A program made the translations under genes and the position numbers. This document shows positions 1 to 9,100 of a DNA stretch of 64,000 nt, piece after piece; positions within the stretch are counted from its first letter, which is position 1, and the number at the start of each line of letters is the position of its first letter. This stretch comes from Campylobacter gastrosuis. GTDB lineage: Bacteria > Campylobacterota > Campylobacteria > Campylobacterales > Campylobacteraceae. The notes beneath the pieces are model-generated. The model did not search any database. It had not been told where the DNA came from and saw nothing but the letters and a program-made list of their open reading frames with translations. The stretch is from the NCBI RefSeq assembly GCF_030249845.1, contig NZ_JANURM010000007.1, positions 1 to 64,000 on the forward strand, written 5' to 3'.

Positions 1-40
1 TGTTTAGGGCATTTACGTTCGTGTTAATGCGAAAACTCAT
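1..40 (-). CDS. Flagellin, first 13 codons only (runs off left edge)
   Basis: The reverse strand reads ATG at 40-38 and encodes MSFRINTNVNALN before the window ends. This is the highly conserved start of Campylobacter flagellins (family N-terminus close to MGFRINTNVAALN). An AGGA ribosome site sits just upstream (about 50-53), and a sigma-28 promoter lies at 89-115. Flagellin is exported and polymerises into the flagellar filament. It follows rho on the same strand but is separated by a terminator. Only the extreme N-terminus is visible, so whether it is flaA, flaB or another flagellin cannot be said. Confidence 0.8.
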   Translation of the reverse strand, partial: MSFRINTNVNALN

Positions 41-88
41 TGTGTATCCTTTTAAGTTTTATTTCAAGCTTTTTGCTTGTTAAAACCC

Positions 89-115
89 AAATCGGCAAAA
101 AAAAAAAAACGTTTA
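89..115 (-). promoter_or_regulatory. Sigma-28 (FliA) promoter of the flagellin gene, with T13 spacer
   Basis: On the minus strand TAAA (115-112) is followed by exactly 15 bases and then GCCGATTT (96-89). This matches the flagellar sigma-28 pattern TAAA-N15-GCCGATAA, and the Campylobacter -10 form CGATWT. The spacer is CG plus thirteen T (A13 at 97-109 on the plus strand). The promoter ends about 48 bases before the flagellin ATG. Confidence 0.75.
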
Positions 116-158
116 GGGGTTTAGAGAGAATTTGTGAAAAAATTAGAAAATTTGAAAG

Positions 159-180
159 AAAAGGCGAAAAATCGCCTTTT
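159..180 (-). terminator. Rho-independent terminator after rho
   Basis: A perfect 9-bp stem (AAAAGGCGA / TCGCCTTTT) encloses a 4-base loop. It overlaps the rho stop codon and is followed on the minus strand by a T-rich run. It separates rho from the flagellin promoter. Confidence 0.75.
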
Positions 181-1517
181 TACTCATTTAAAATAGAAAG
201 TAGCTCTTTATTATCTTTTGTTTTTAGCATTTTTGCGTATAAAAATTTAAGCGCTTCAACGTCGTCCATAGAGGCGATCGCCGTGCGAATAGCCCAAATT
301 TTTTGAAGCTCGTCAGGCTTTTGAAGTAGCTCTTCTTTTCTCGTGCCTGATTTTAGCACGTTTATGGCAGGGTAAATTCTGCGGTCAGAGATGTTTCTAT
401 CAAGCACGACTTCGCTGTTGCCAGTGCCTTTAAACTCCTCAAAAATAACCTCGTCCATACGTGAGCCAGTGTCAATTAACGCAGTCGCGATGATTGTCAG
501 ACTTCCGCCGTGCTCTATGTTACGAGCTGCGCCAAAGAAGCGTTTTGGCTTGTGAAGCGCGTTTGCATCAACGCCACCCGTTAAAACCTTGCCACTTGGC
601 GGCGTAACGGTGTTGTAAGCACGTGCTAAACGCGTAATGCTATCAAGCAAGATGATGACGTCCTTGCCCATTTCAACCAGGCGCTTTGCCTTTTCTATGA
701 CAAGCTCAGCCACACGCACGTGATTAAGTGCTGGCAGGTCAAAAGTGGAGCTAAACACCTCGCCCTTAACAGAGCGCTGCATATCAGTAACCTCTTCTGG
801 TCTTTCATCAACCAAAAGCACCATTAAATGCGCTTCTGGGTGGTTTTTGGCTATGCCGTGAGCTAGTTCTTTCATAAGCTCGGTTTTACCGCTTCTTGGG
901 GGTGCTACTATAAGCCCACGCTGACCCTTGCCAAGTGGCGTAAATAGGTCAAGCACACGTCCAGTTAGCTTCATAGGGTCGTATTCAAGGTGGATTTTCT
1001 CAGTCGGAAATAGCGGTGTTAGGTTGTCAAAAAGCGGTCTTTCTTTTGCCTCGGCAAGTGGCATATAATTTACCGCTTCAATCTTTAAAAGTGCGTAGTA
1101 TTTTTCTTGATCCTTTGGCTCTCTAACCTGTCCAGTTACGATGTCGCCGACACGAAGTGCGAATTTTTTGATTTGCGAGTTTGAAACGTAGGCGTCATTT
1201 GAGCTGTCGCTTAGGTTTGCATCAACCGAGCGTAAAAAGCCATAACCCTCGTTTGTAACCTCTAAAATTCCGGTAAAAAGTATAAAACCGCCCTGTTTTG
1301 TCTGTGTTTTTAAAATTTCAAAAATCAAATCTTGGCGACGAAATTCCCTTGGGTTTTCAACACCGACGCTATTTGCGATTTGGACTAAATTTTCAAGATC
1401 AAGCGTCCTTAGCTCTTCAATCTTGTGTCCATCAACCGGGATATGTGTGCGAGTGTTGTTTGTGTGTTTTTTTGTGGTTTTTGTCGCTTCTTTTGGCGTT
1501 TCTTGATTGTTTTGCAT
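180..1517 (-). CDS. rho: Transcription termination factor Rho
   Basis: Rho is the hexameric RNA helicase that ends transcription of untranslated RNA. The 445-residue protein has a short polar N-terminal extension (residues 1-25), the Rho N-terminal helical domain (about 28-75), the cold-shock-type RNA-binding domain (about 78-150, with GYGFLR), and the RecA-like ATPase with P-loop APPRSGKT (Lys211) and a DERPEEVTD segment. Length is slightly above the usual 420 because of the N-terminal extension. The start has an AAGAGG ribosome site. The tRNA cluster lies upstream on the same strand with no clear terminator between, so read-through from the tRNA promoter is possible. Confidence 0.98.
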   Translation of the reverse strand: MQNNQETPKEATKTTKKHTNNTRTHIPVDGHKIEELRTLDLENLVQIANSVGVENPREFRRQDLIFEILKTQTKQGGFILFTGILEVTNEGYGFLRSVDANLSDSSNDAYVSNSQIKKFALRVGDIVTGQVREPKDQEKYYALLKIEAVNYMPLAEAKERPLFDNLTPLFPTEKIHLEYDPMKLTGRVLDLFTPLGKGQRGLIVAPPRSGKTELMKELAHGIAKNHPEAHLMVLLVDERPEEVTDMQRSVKGEVFSSTFDLPALNHVRVAELVIEKAKRLVEMGKDVIILLDSITRLARAYNTVTPPSGKVLTGGVDANALHKPKRFFGAARNIEHGGSLTIIATALIDTGSRMDEVIFEEFKGTGNSEVVLDRNISDRRIYPAINVLKSGTRKEELLQKPDELQKIWAIRTAIASMDDVEALKFLYAKMLKTKDNKELLSILNE

Positions 1518-1591
1518 TAAACCTCTTTGAATAAAATTAAGATACCCTTTAAAATAAAACGGATAGGGATTAAAATTTGAGTATCTGAAAG

Positions 1592-1668
1592 TGGCGCAGC
1601 GGACGGGGCTCGAACCCGCGACCTCCGCCGTGACAGGGCGGCATTCTAACCGACTGAACTACCGCTGC
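1592..1668 (-). tRNA. tRNA-Asp (GTC), copy 1
   Basis: The minus strand folds as a full cloverleaf: acceptor GCAGCGG/CCGCTGC, anticodon loop CTGTCAC with GTC, T loop TTCGAGC and encoded CCA. It is the last tRNA of the cluster in transcription order. The 77-base gene recurs at 2099-2175 without a difference that I can see. Confidence 0.95.
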
Positions 1669-1685
1669 ACCTAAAACAATAAGTA

Positions 1686-1760
1686 TGGTGACCCATACGA
1701 GACTCGAACTCGTGTTACCAACGTGAGAGGCTGGTGTCCTAACCACTAGACGAATGGGCC
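1686..1760 (-). tRNA. tRNA-Glu (CTC)
   Basis: Cloverleaf with acceptor GGCCCAT/ATGGGTC (one G-T pair), D stem GTCT/GGAC, anticodon arm CCAGC-CTCTCAC-GTTGG and encoded CCA. The anticodon is CTC, which reads GAG. Most Glu tRNAs carry TTC, which reads both GAA and GAG, so a TTC gene must exist elsewhere. The shape (D arm, variable loop) is clearly that of tRNA-Glu. Confidence 0.85.
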
Positions 1761-1769
1761 AAAAATAGG

Positions 1770-1833
1770 AATGGACTAAATTTACAACCCTATCATTAAG
1801 AGTGATATGCTCTACCAGCTGAGCTAACGAGAC
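1770..1833 (-). pseudogene. tRNA-Lys (CTT) remnant lacking the 3' part
   Basis: The 5' two thirds match the intact tRNA-Lys genes of this cluster: acceptor strand GTCTCGT, D arm TTAGCTCAGCTGGTAGAGC, and a paired anticodon arm TATCA-CTCTTAA-TGATA with anticodon CTT. After it the T arm and 3' acceptor strand are unrecognisable and no CCA is present, so the acceptor stem cannot form. It is most likely a decaying duplicate of tRNA-Lys. Confidence 0.7.
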
Positions 1834-1847
1834 AAAACACAAATTAA

Positions 1848-1923
1848 TGGTGGTCGCTATAAGACTCGAACTTATGACATCCACCTTGTAAGGGTGGCGC
1901 TCTACCAACTGAGCTAAGCGACC
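1848..1923 (-). tRNA. tRNA-Val (TAC), copy 1
   Basis: Cloverleaf with acceptor GGTCGCT/AGCGACC, anticodon arm CCACC-CTTACAA-GGTGG (TAC), T loop TTCGAGT and encoded CCA; 76 bases. The same gene recurs at 2225-2300. Confidence 0.95.
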
Positions 1924-1929
1924 AAATAA

Positions 1930-2005
1930 TGGCGACCCTTAGAGGATTTGAACCTCTGTTTCTACACAGAGAAAGTAGAGTCCTGAGCCACTAGACGAAA
2001 GGGTC
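1930..2005 (-). tRNA. tRNA-Glu-like gene with an abnormal anticodon loop
   Basis: Length (76), acceptor GACCCTT/AAGGGTC, D arm and T arm (AGAGG-TTCAAAT-CCTCT) align position by position with tRNA-Glu, and CCA is encoded. By this alignment the anticodon arm is CTACT-TTCTCTG-TGTAG. Pair 31-39 is a T-T mismatch, the anticodon would be CTC, and position 37 is T where a purine is expected. It may be a damaged or specialised Glu tRNA. An arginine reading (TCT) needs an irregular loop and is less likely. Confidence 0.6.
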
Positions 2006-2019
2006 ATAAACCCAAAAAA

Positions 2020-2095
2020 TGGTGTCCTGTGCTGGATTCGAACCAGCGACCCCCTCATTAAAAGTGAGATGCTCTACCGACTGAGCTAACAAGAC
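2020..2095 (-). tRNA. tRNA-Lys (TTT), copy 1
   Basis: Cloverleaf with acceptor GTCTTGT/ACAGGAC (two G-T pairs), anticodon loop CTTTTAA (TTT), T arm GCTGG-TTCGAAT-CCAGC and encoded CCA; 76 bases. The same gene is present at 2350-2425. Only three bases separate it from tRNA-Asp copy 2. Confidence 0.95.
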
Positions 2096-2098
2096 AGG

Positions 2099-2175
2099 TG
2101 GCGCAGCGGACGGGGCTCGAACCCGCGACCTCCGCCGTGACAGGGCGGCATTCTAACCGACTGAACTACCGCTGC
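2099..2175 (-). tRNA. tRNA-Asp (GTC), copy 2
   Basis: Same sequence as 1592-1668: acceptor GCAGCGG/CCGCTGC, anticodon GTC, encoded CCA. It lies between tRNA-Val copy 2 and tRNA-Lys copy 1 in transcription order, so the cluster begins Lys-Val-Asp-Lys. Confidence 0.95.
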
Positions 2176-2224
2176 ACCTAAAAATTAAGTAAGCACTTGT
2201 GGTGGCTAATCACCCAAATTTAAG

Positions 2225-2300
2225 TGGTGGTCGCTATAAGACTCGAACTTATGACATCCACCTTGTAAGGGTGGCGCTCTACCAACTGAGCTAAGCGACC
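2225..2300 (-). tRNA. tRNA-Val (TAC), copy 2
   Basis: Same sequence as 1848-1923: anticodon TAC, T loop TTCGAGT, encoded CCA. Second gene of the cluster in transcription order. Confidence 0.95.
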
Positions 2301-2349
2301 AAAATTTACAACTGGCAAAACTAAAAATAGATAAAAGTTTAAACCAAAG

Positions 2350-2425
2350 TGGTGTCCTGTGCTGGATTCGAACCAGCGACCCCCTCATTAAAAGTGAGAT
2401 GCTCTACCGACTGAGCTAACAAGAC
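2350..2425 (-). tRNA. tRNA-Lys (TTT), copy 2, first in the cluster
   Basis: Same sequence as 2020-2095: anticodon TTT, T arm GCTGG/CCAGC, encoded CCA. It is the promoter-proximal gene, with its 5' end 20 bases downstream of the -10 box at 2446-2451. Confidence 0.95.
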
Positions 2426-2445
2426 AAAATCCAAAAGAAAGCGAG

Positions 2446-2474
2446 ATTATACAAAAAAGTTTTACTTTTGTCAA
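2446..2474 (-). promoter_or_regulatory. Consensus sigma-70 promoter of the tRNA cluster
   Basis: The minus strand carries TTGACA (2474-2469), a 17-base spacer and TATAAT (2451-2446), a perfect match to the classical promoter. Campylobacter vegetative promoters usually keep the -10 box but no clear -35 box, so this fits a strong stable-RNA promoter. Confidence 0.85.
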
Positions 2475-2584
2475 GAAAAAATAAAATTTAAAAATATTAA
2501 CTATTTTTATTGTTTTTAAACATAATTTTAATAAAAAGATAGATTTAACAACAAAAAATCATTTATTTTTAAAATTTTATTGGC

Positions 2585-2590
2585 TATACT
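2585..2590 (+). promoter_or_regulatory. Probable -10 box of the sstT operon
   Basis: TATACT lies 29 bases before the GTG start of sstT, in an AT-rich leader, and an AAAAAGG ribosome site follows at about 2605-2611. No -35 box is evident, as is usual for Campylobacter. Confidence 0.5.
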
Positions 2591-2618
2591 TAACGAAATT
2601 TTCTAAAAAGGCAAGAAC

Positions 2619-3857
2619 GTGTTTGCAAAATTTTTCAACTCATATAAAGATGGCAATCTCATCTTACAGATTGTTACTGGTATGATGCTAGGTGCTATTG
2701 TCGGCTTTGTGGCGTTTAAAACTGGCTCTGAGAGTGCTAAACAGATAGTAAATACTATCTCAATACTTGGCGACCTTTTTGTGGGTGCTTTAAAGGCGGT
2801 CGCACCGGTTTTGGTATTTGTTTTGGTGCTTTTTGCTGTGTCAGTTAAGCACGTTAAAAGTAGCTCAAAAGGCTTTAAAAACGTCATCACCTACTATATC
2901 ATCGGCACTTTGGGTGCTTCATTTATCGCTGTTGGAGCTAGTTTTTTATTTCCAGTCGAGCTTTCGCTTAAAGGCGTTGAAGCCGTCTCATCAACAGCCC
3001 CACAAGCACTAAGTCAAATTTTAAAAACAATACTCTTTAAAATCGTAGATAACCCAATAAACGCCATTGCAACTGGCAATTATATCGGCATTTTAGCTTG
3101 GGCGATCGCTGGCGGTATCGCACTTCGCCAAGCGTCAAGCGAAACTAAAAATTTCATCTCAAATATCTCAGACGCCACGACAAAAATCGTCCGCTTCATC
3201 ATTCGCCTAGCGCCATTTGGTATCTTTGGCATAGTTGCGTTTAGCGTCTATGACAGCGGTGGTAGCTCACTTTTAGAATACGCAAAACTCCTTGCCGTGC
3301 TTGTTGGCGTGATGTTTTTTGTCGCTCTCATAATAAACCCACTAATCGCCTTTATCGCGCTTAGAAAAAACCCCTATCCACTCGTATTTACCTGCCTAAA
3401 AGAGAGCGGTATTACGGCGTTCTTCACTCGTAGCTCGGCTGCAAATATCCCAGTAAATCTAAATTTATGCAAAAAATTAAAGCTAAAAGAAGAAATTTAC
3501 AGCGTTTCAATACCACTTGGGGCAGCTATGAATATGGCTGGTGCTGCAATTACAATTAGCGTTTTGGCCCTAGCTGCTGTAAATAGCGTTGAGCACGTGC
3601 AAATTAGCTTTGCAAACGCCTTTTTACTAAGCGTCATCTCAGCGGTCGGAGCGTGCGGTGCTAGCGGTGTGCCGGGCGGTTCGCTTATGCTTATCCCACT
3701 TGCTTGCTCGCTTTTTAATATCCCAAACGATATTGCAATGCAAGTAGTCGCCGTTGGCGTGGCTATTGGCGTTATTCAAGACAGCGTTGAAACAGCACTA
3801 AATAGCTCATCAGACGTGCTATTTACAGCGGTTGCTTCTATGAAGGACGAGCGATGA
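2619..3857 (+). CDS. sstT: Serine/threonine:sodium symporter SstT
   Basis: SstT imports serine and threonine with sodium across the inner membrane (dicarboxylate/amino acid:cation symporter family). The 412-residue protein is hydrophobic throughout, with about eight membrane helices. The family's serine-rich re-entrant motif [11 protein letters not shown] is at about residue 270 and the NMAGAAI segment at about 303-309. Length matches E. coli SstT (414). The start is GTG, chosen for its ribosome site and for the family N-terminus. The gene overlaps pepF by 4 bases (ATGA), suggesting translational coupling of amino acid uptake and peptide breakdown. Confidence 0.93.
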   Translation: MFAKFFNSYKDGNLILQIVTGMMLGAIVGFVAFKTGSESAKQIVNTISILGDLFVGALKAVAPVLVFVLVLFAVSVKHVKSSSKGFKNVITYYIIGTLGASFIAVGASFLFPVELSLKGVEAVSSTAPQALSQILKTILFKIVDNPINAIATGNYIGILAWAIAGGIALRQASSETKNFISNISDATTKIVRFIIRLAPFGIFGIVAFSVYDSGGSSLLEYAKLLAVLVGVMFFVALIINPLIAFIALRKNPYPLVFTCLKESGITAFFTRSSAANIPVNLNLCKKLKLKEEIYSVSIPLGAAMNMAGAAITISVLALAAVNSVEHVQISFANAFLLSVISAVGACGASGVPGGSLMLIPLACSLFNIPNDIAMQVVAVGVAIGVIQDSVETALNSSSDVLFTAVASMKDER

Positions 3858-5572
3858 CGTGGGATTTGACGGCACTTTTTAAGGATTTAAACGCACTTGA
3901 TGAGTTTATACAAGCCCTAAAACAAGACGCCATAAATTTTAAAAATCAACACGAAAATCAGCTAAGTAGCCTAAATGCCAATGAATTTTTAAAGGCGTTT
4001 AGCGAGTTTGAACGCCTAAATGAAGGCATTTCAAAGGTGCTAACCTACGCATTTTTAATCTTTGCAAAGGATACAAAAAACGGCTCATTTTATGCCAAAT
4101 ATGATGAAATTTGCACCAAAATCAGCCAAAATTTGCTATTTTTTGAGCTAGAATTTAATCAAATTGATAAAAATTTACAAGAAAATTTCATCACAAACGC
4201 CCCAAAATACGCCTACTATCTTAAAAATTTACAAAAACAAAAATCACACCAGCTAAAACTAGATGAAGAACAAATCCTACTTCGCACGGCAAACACCGGC
4301 GCACAGGCGTTTGCTAGGCTTTTTGATGAGAGTATGAGTGCGATGAAGTTTAAATTTATGGGCGAAATTTTAAGCGAAGAGGAGATTTTAAGCAAACTTC
4401 ACAACCCGAGCCGAGATGAGCGAAAAATGGCTGCAAAATCGCTCTCAAAAGGGCTTAAAAAACACCAGCACCTACTTGGCTACATCTATAATATGATAAA
4501 GACCGACCTTGCAACAAACTGCGAACTTCGGGGCTTTTCTAGCAAAGAAGCGCCTCGCCACCTAGATAATCAAATCTCGCAAGAGAGCGTAAATGCACTC
4601 ATAAACGCCTGTGAAAAAAGCTTTGAAATTTCAAGAGAGTATTACGAAAAAAAGCGTGAAATTTTAGGCTACAAACGCCTTTTTGACTACGACAGATACG
4701 CTCCACTTAGCAAGGACGGACTGAAATTTGAGTATCAAGACGCACAAAAAATCGTCCTTGATGCATTTAACGCCTTTAACCCAGAATTTGGCAAAATTGC
4801 AGATGAGGCGTTTAAAAATGGCTGGATAGATGTCTATCCAAGCGAGGGCAAAAGGGGCGGTGCGTTTTCTCACTCTGGCGTCTCAAATGCCCACCCTTAC
4901 GTGCTTTTAAACTACACAAACGAGAGCCGAGATCTATTTACACTCGCTCACGAGCTAGGACACGCCATTCATCAAAAGCTAAGTTATAGCGTTGGGTTTT
5001 TAAACTCCGACACACCGCTTACCACAGCCGAAACCGCCTCGGTGTTTTGCGAAATGCTAGTGTTTGACTACGTCATCAAAGACGCCTCAAACGCCCAAAA
5101 GCAGGCACTCTTAGCAAGAAAGCTTGAAGATATCTTTGCCACGCTTTTTAGGCAGATAAATTTTACGACATTTGAGCGAAGAGTGCATTCACACGAGGGC
5201 GAAATTTCGCTTGATGAGCTAAATAAAATTTGGCTTGAAGAGAGCAGAAAAATGTTTGGCAAAAGCGTGAAATTAAAGGATTATTACGCCATTTGGTGGA
5301 GCTACATACCCCACTTTATTCACACGCCATTTTACTGCTACGCCTACTCTTATGCACAGCTTTTAGTTCTCGCACTTTTTGGGCTTTATAAAAGTGGCAA
5401 GTGCGAGAATTTCGCCCAGCTTTACACGCAGTTTTTAAGTAGCGGTGGCTCAAAAAGCCCAAAAGAGCTTGTTGGGCTTTTTGGATTTGACATTGATGAT
5501 GAGCGGTTTTGGCAGATTGGACTTGATGAGGTTAGAAAAATTTTAAGCGAATTTAAGGAGATAAAATGCTAG
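3854..5572 (+). CDS. pepF: Oligoendopeptidase F (M3 family metallopeptidase)
   Basis: A cytoplasmic zinc peptidase that cleaves short peptides. The 572-residue protein shows the M3 layout: a long helical N-terminal half, then the zinc motif HELGH (His366, Glu367, His370) followed by the [10 protein letters not shown] segment that supplies the third ligand. A C-terminal helical region contains [13 protein letters not shown], typical of PepF. Length is close to the usual 600. It starts inside the sstT stop codon and overlaps the next gene by 7 bases, so the three form one operon. Natural substrates cannot be read from the sequence. Confidence 0.93.
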   Translation: MTWDLTALFKDLNALDEFIQALKQDAINFKNQHENQLSSLNANEFLKAFSEFERLNEGISKVLTYAFLIFAKDTKNGSFYAKYDEICTKISQNLLFFELEFNQIDKNLQENFITNAPKYAYYLKNLQKQKSHQLKLDEEQILLRTANTGAQAFARLFDESMSAMKFKFMGEILSEEEILSKLHNPSRDERKMAAKSLSKGLKKHQHLLGYIYNMIKTDLATNCELRGFSSKEAPRHLDNQISQESVNALINACEKSFEISREYYEKKREILGYKRLFDYDRYAPLSKDGLKFEYQDAQKIVLDAFNAFNPEFGKIADEAFKNGWIDVYPSEGKRGGAFSHSGVSNAHPYVLLNYTNESRDLFTLAHELGHAIHQKLSYSVGFLNSDTPLTTAETASVFCEMLVFDYVIKDASNAQKQALLARKLEDIFATLFRQINFTTFERRVHSHEGEISLDELNKIWLEESRKMFGKSVKLKDYYAIWWSYIPHFIHTPFYCYAYSYAQLLVLALFGLYKSGKCENFAQLYTQFLSSGGSKSPKELVGLFGFDIDDERFWQIGLDEVRKILSEFKEIKC

Positions 5573-6015
5573 AAACCATACTAAATGATGATAAATTCGC
5601 AGCTCTAATGCAAAAGCACGTCTATGAGTGCGTGGGCTATCTTTTAGAAAATGATATAAATTTTTCGGTTATGGCTAATTTAAGCTTTGTCGGCTTTGAG
5701 CCATCTTTGCCAGATAAAATCACACGCACTTTTACCCGCCCAGCCATTGTTTTTATGCTTGGCGGTTACACCTTTGAAAGTGCGGTTTTAACGCCAAAAA
5801 TGCTTACTTTTGAAGCTGGTTTTGGCAGCGAAAATTTCGCCTCAATCGTAAGCGTGCCACTTAATGCAATCGTGCAAATTGCCGTTGAAGATAATCCGAT
5901 TTTAGTAAATTTTGCAATCCCAAAAATCAGAAAACAAAAAGATAAAAGCCTACAAAAATCAATCTCAATCTTTAAATCAAACCCAAACAACAACAAAGCG
6001 TTGAGCAAAAAATAG
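5566..6015 (+). CDS. Conserved small protein resembling the ClpXP adaptor SspB
   Basis: The 149-residue protein has no signal peptide or membrane helix. Its middle (about residues 81-112) reads LTFEAGFG, then VPLNAIVQIAVEDN. This resembles the SspB segment (LRFNARFGG..IYVPMEAVLAIYAREN), including spacing. SspB delivers ssrA-tagged proteins to ClpXP. A lysine-rich tail (about 122-149) ends NKALSKK, which could loosely recall the ClpX-binding tail of SspB. The similarity is by eye only and the assignment is tentative. The gene overlaps the pepF stop, so it shares an operon with a peptidase, which would suit a proteolysis role. Confidence 0.5.
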   Translation: MLETILNDDKFAALMQKHVYECVGYLLENDINFSVMANLSFVGFEPSLPDKITRTFTRPAIVFMLGGYTFESAVLTPKMLTFEAGFGSENFASIVSVPLNAIVQIAVEDNPILVNFAIPKIRKQKDKSLQKSISIFKSNPNNNKALSKK

Positions 6016-6025
6016 CCAACGCTTT
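5995..6025 (+). terminator. Terminator-like hairpin after the sstT-pepF operon
   Basis: A 9-bp perfect stem (AAAGCGTTG / CAACGCTTT) with a 13-base loop spans the stop codon of the SspB-like gene. The following sequence is AT-rich but lacks a pure T run. Confidence 0.5.
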
Positions 6026-6086
6026 AAATTCTCTTTATTTGTTATATGTTTGCAATTAATTAATTAGTATTTAAACTTTATTTTAT

Positions 6087-6122
6087 TAAAATTACTGCCG
6101 TTTATGAAAATAATTATCATAA
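6087..6122 (+). promoter_or_regulatory. Promoter with a Fur box before the TonB receptor
   Basis: A TAAAAT -10-like box (6087-6092) is followed by ATGAAAATAATTATCATAA (6104-6122). The latter resembles the Fur consensus built on TGATAAT/ATTATCA inverted hexamers. The box would cover the start of transcription, a normal place for iron repression. Confidence 0.6.
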
Positions 6123-6148
6123 GCACAAACTACAAATAAGGGGACTTA

Positions 6149-9100
6149 ATGCTAAAAAATGCTACTTGGGGGAGTAGCATAAAATTTAGAAATTTTATGC
6201 TTTTATCAGCGATTTTATCGGCTAATTTAGAAATTTATGCAAACGAAATTGATTTGGATACAATAGAAGTTACGCATAAATTAGATGATATTAAAAATCA
6301 AAAAATTGGCGAAATTAGCAAGAGCGATAAGCTCTTAGAAAAACAGCAGGTTTCTGATACGAGAGATTTGGTTAAATATGAAACTGGCATTAGCGTGGTT
6401 GAGAGTGGTCGCTTTGGGGCTAGTGGCTATGCGATTAGGGGAGTTGATGAAAACAGAGTTAGCATACAAATTGACGGCTTAAATCAAGCTCAAACTCTCT
6501 CCTCGCAAGGTTTTAAAGAGATTTTTGAAGGCTATGGCAATTTCAACAACACAAGAAACAGCGTTGAGATTGAGACCATAAAACAGGTAAATATCACAAA
6601 GGGTGCTGATAGCATTAAGGCTGGTAGCGGTGCTTTGGGCGGTTCTGTAATGTTTAAAACCAAAGACGCTATGGACTTTTTGACACAAAAAGACTGGCAT
6701 TACGGCTTTAAAGTCGGTCATAACTCTGCAAACGATGAGCGACTGCACGCCCACACCCTAGCGGCTCGTTTTAAGTGGTTTGACTTTTTAATCATCAAAA
6801 CCGACAGAGATAGCAGGGAGCTAAAAAACTACGACTACGCAAAATTTGATGATAATGTGCGTGGCAGAGAGCGAGAAAAGGCTGATCCTTACGAGATTAA
6901 AAAGAGTGGCACGCTTTTTAAATTTGGTTTTATGCCACACGAAGAGCATAGATTTAGCTTTGCAAGTGATAAATACAAGGCAAACAGCAAGGGTAATGAT
7001 TACAGCTACACGCTCTATCCGCCAAGCTCTGGCAGCGGTTTTGAGTTTGAGCCAAAGCGTGGGGAGCGTTACACCGATGATTTAAGCGAACGCCTAAATC
7101 AAAGCTTTTCTTATGAAAATTTCACACAAACGCCACTTTGGGACTACTTTAAAGTTACATATTCACACCAAAAAATCAAGCAACGAGCAAGGACACAGGA
7201 GTATTGCAGAGATGGGCAAAACTGCATAAACACGGCAAATCCGCTTGGTTTGAAGGTTGAAGGTGCAAAGGTCGTTGATAAAGACGGCAACGAGATAAAA
7301 ATCGGCACAGAGTATTATTTAGTAGGGCAAATGGCTAAAATTTATAAAAGCGTTGATGATTTTAATACGAATTTTCAGGGCTGGGGCAAGGATGATCACC
7401 TTGCAAAACGAGACTACATAAGAGATGCTAATGGCAATAAAATTTTACTCTCGGACACATTTAATCCGATAAATACTTCAATTAATAGTAAAATTTCAAA
7501 TTTCAAGCTTGATTGCTCTATTTTTGACTGCACAAAAAGCATAAATATCGTAAGCAAAAAAGAGCCAAATTTATACTATAAAACCTACGAAGCCGACTGG
7601 GACATAAAAAACGTAGATTTAAGCAAAACTCAAAACGATGAATACGACCAAGACGGCACAAGATATAAATTTAAGGTAGATACAGAGCAAATCGGCGATA
7701 AAACCTACAAATCAATTTCAAGAGAGCGTTACAACGATTTTTCAAATAGCTGGGTGGATGACAGCTCGCCTTATAACTACATTTTGCCAAACTCACGCGG
7801 ATTTTTGACAAACGACTACAAAGAGCGTGATTTAGACACAGATACAAAACAGCTAAATTTAGACTTTGAGAAAGAATTTGAAATTTTTAAAATGCTAAAT
7901 GACTTTAAATACGGCATAGAAATTTCAAAAACAACAAAATCAATGACAAATCGTGGCGGTTACTACGGCGTAAATGCAAAATGGTGGGCAAATACATATC
8001 CAATTGATTGCCAAAACGCAACAAACATATACAGCGAAGAGCTAAGATGCCCTAGAAACTCGCCAGAAACATCGTTTTTAATCCCGGTTGAAACCAAAAC
8101 CAACGCCTTTTATCTAAACGAAAGTGTGCAAATAAACGATTATATTGGCGTTGATTTAGCCTACCGATACGATAAGATAAAGCACAATCCAATCTACATA
8201 CCGGGCAAAACCCCAGCAATACCAGATGATATGGTTAAAGGTATTTTTGTGCCACTTGTAAATGTGCCAAAAGAGCCGATATGGTGGGAGAGTAAATATA
8301 ATTGCTACTCATCTACTAATTGTTCTGACCCGAAATTTTTAGCGGATAAAAAAGCTTACGATGAAGCAGTAGCGGATAAAAAAGCATATGATGAAATGAT
8401 AAAGGCAAATAGTGAAAACCCAGCTAAAAACATTGAATACTTTGCCAAGCCAAAAGAATTTAAAAACAGCTCCTACGCCTTTGGGCTAAATTTAGACCCA
8501 TTCTCATTTTTAAGACTTGGGGCAAAATACTCAAAGGCGTTTCGCACACCCACAACAGATGAGATGTATCTTACATTTAAGCACCCAGACATTACTATAC
8601 GCCCAAATCCAGATTTAAAACCAGAAATTGCAAAGACAAAAGAGTTTGCCATAACTCTTCATCAAAATTCAAGCTTTGCAACATTTTCGGTATTTAAAAC
8701 CGACTACACCGACTTTTTGGACTTTAAATTTATAAAAAGAACTCAATTAAATGCGTCGGCAAATAGTATGCTTGATTTTGACATTTGGCAAAATGTAAAT
8801 AGAGCAAGTGCAGAAGTTAGCGGATTTGAGATAAACTCAAAGCTAAATTTAGGCGATATTTCAAGCTTTTTTGATGGACTTTATTTAGGCTATAAACTCA
8901 CAAAACAAAGGGGTAAAATTCTAACCGACAATGATGGCAAAGTGCCGATGAATGCGATACAGCCACAAACTTCTATCTATAATCTAGGCTACGCTAATAA
9001 AAAATATGGTTTTGATATTTTTATCACTGATGTTAAGGCAAAAAATCCAGATGATACTTACAATATCTTTTATCAAAACGAGCTAGGACAGACAATAAAC

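Noticed and set aside
97-109. Coding phase-variable A/T tract
   Set aside because: The run lies in the spacer of a promoter and not within a gene, since the flagellin starts at 40.
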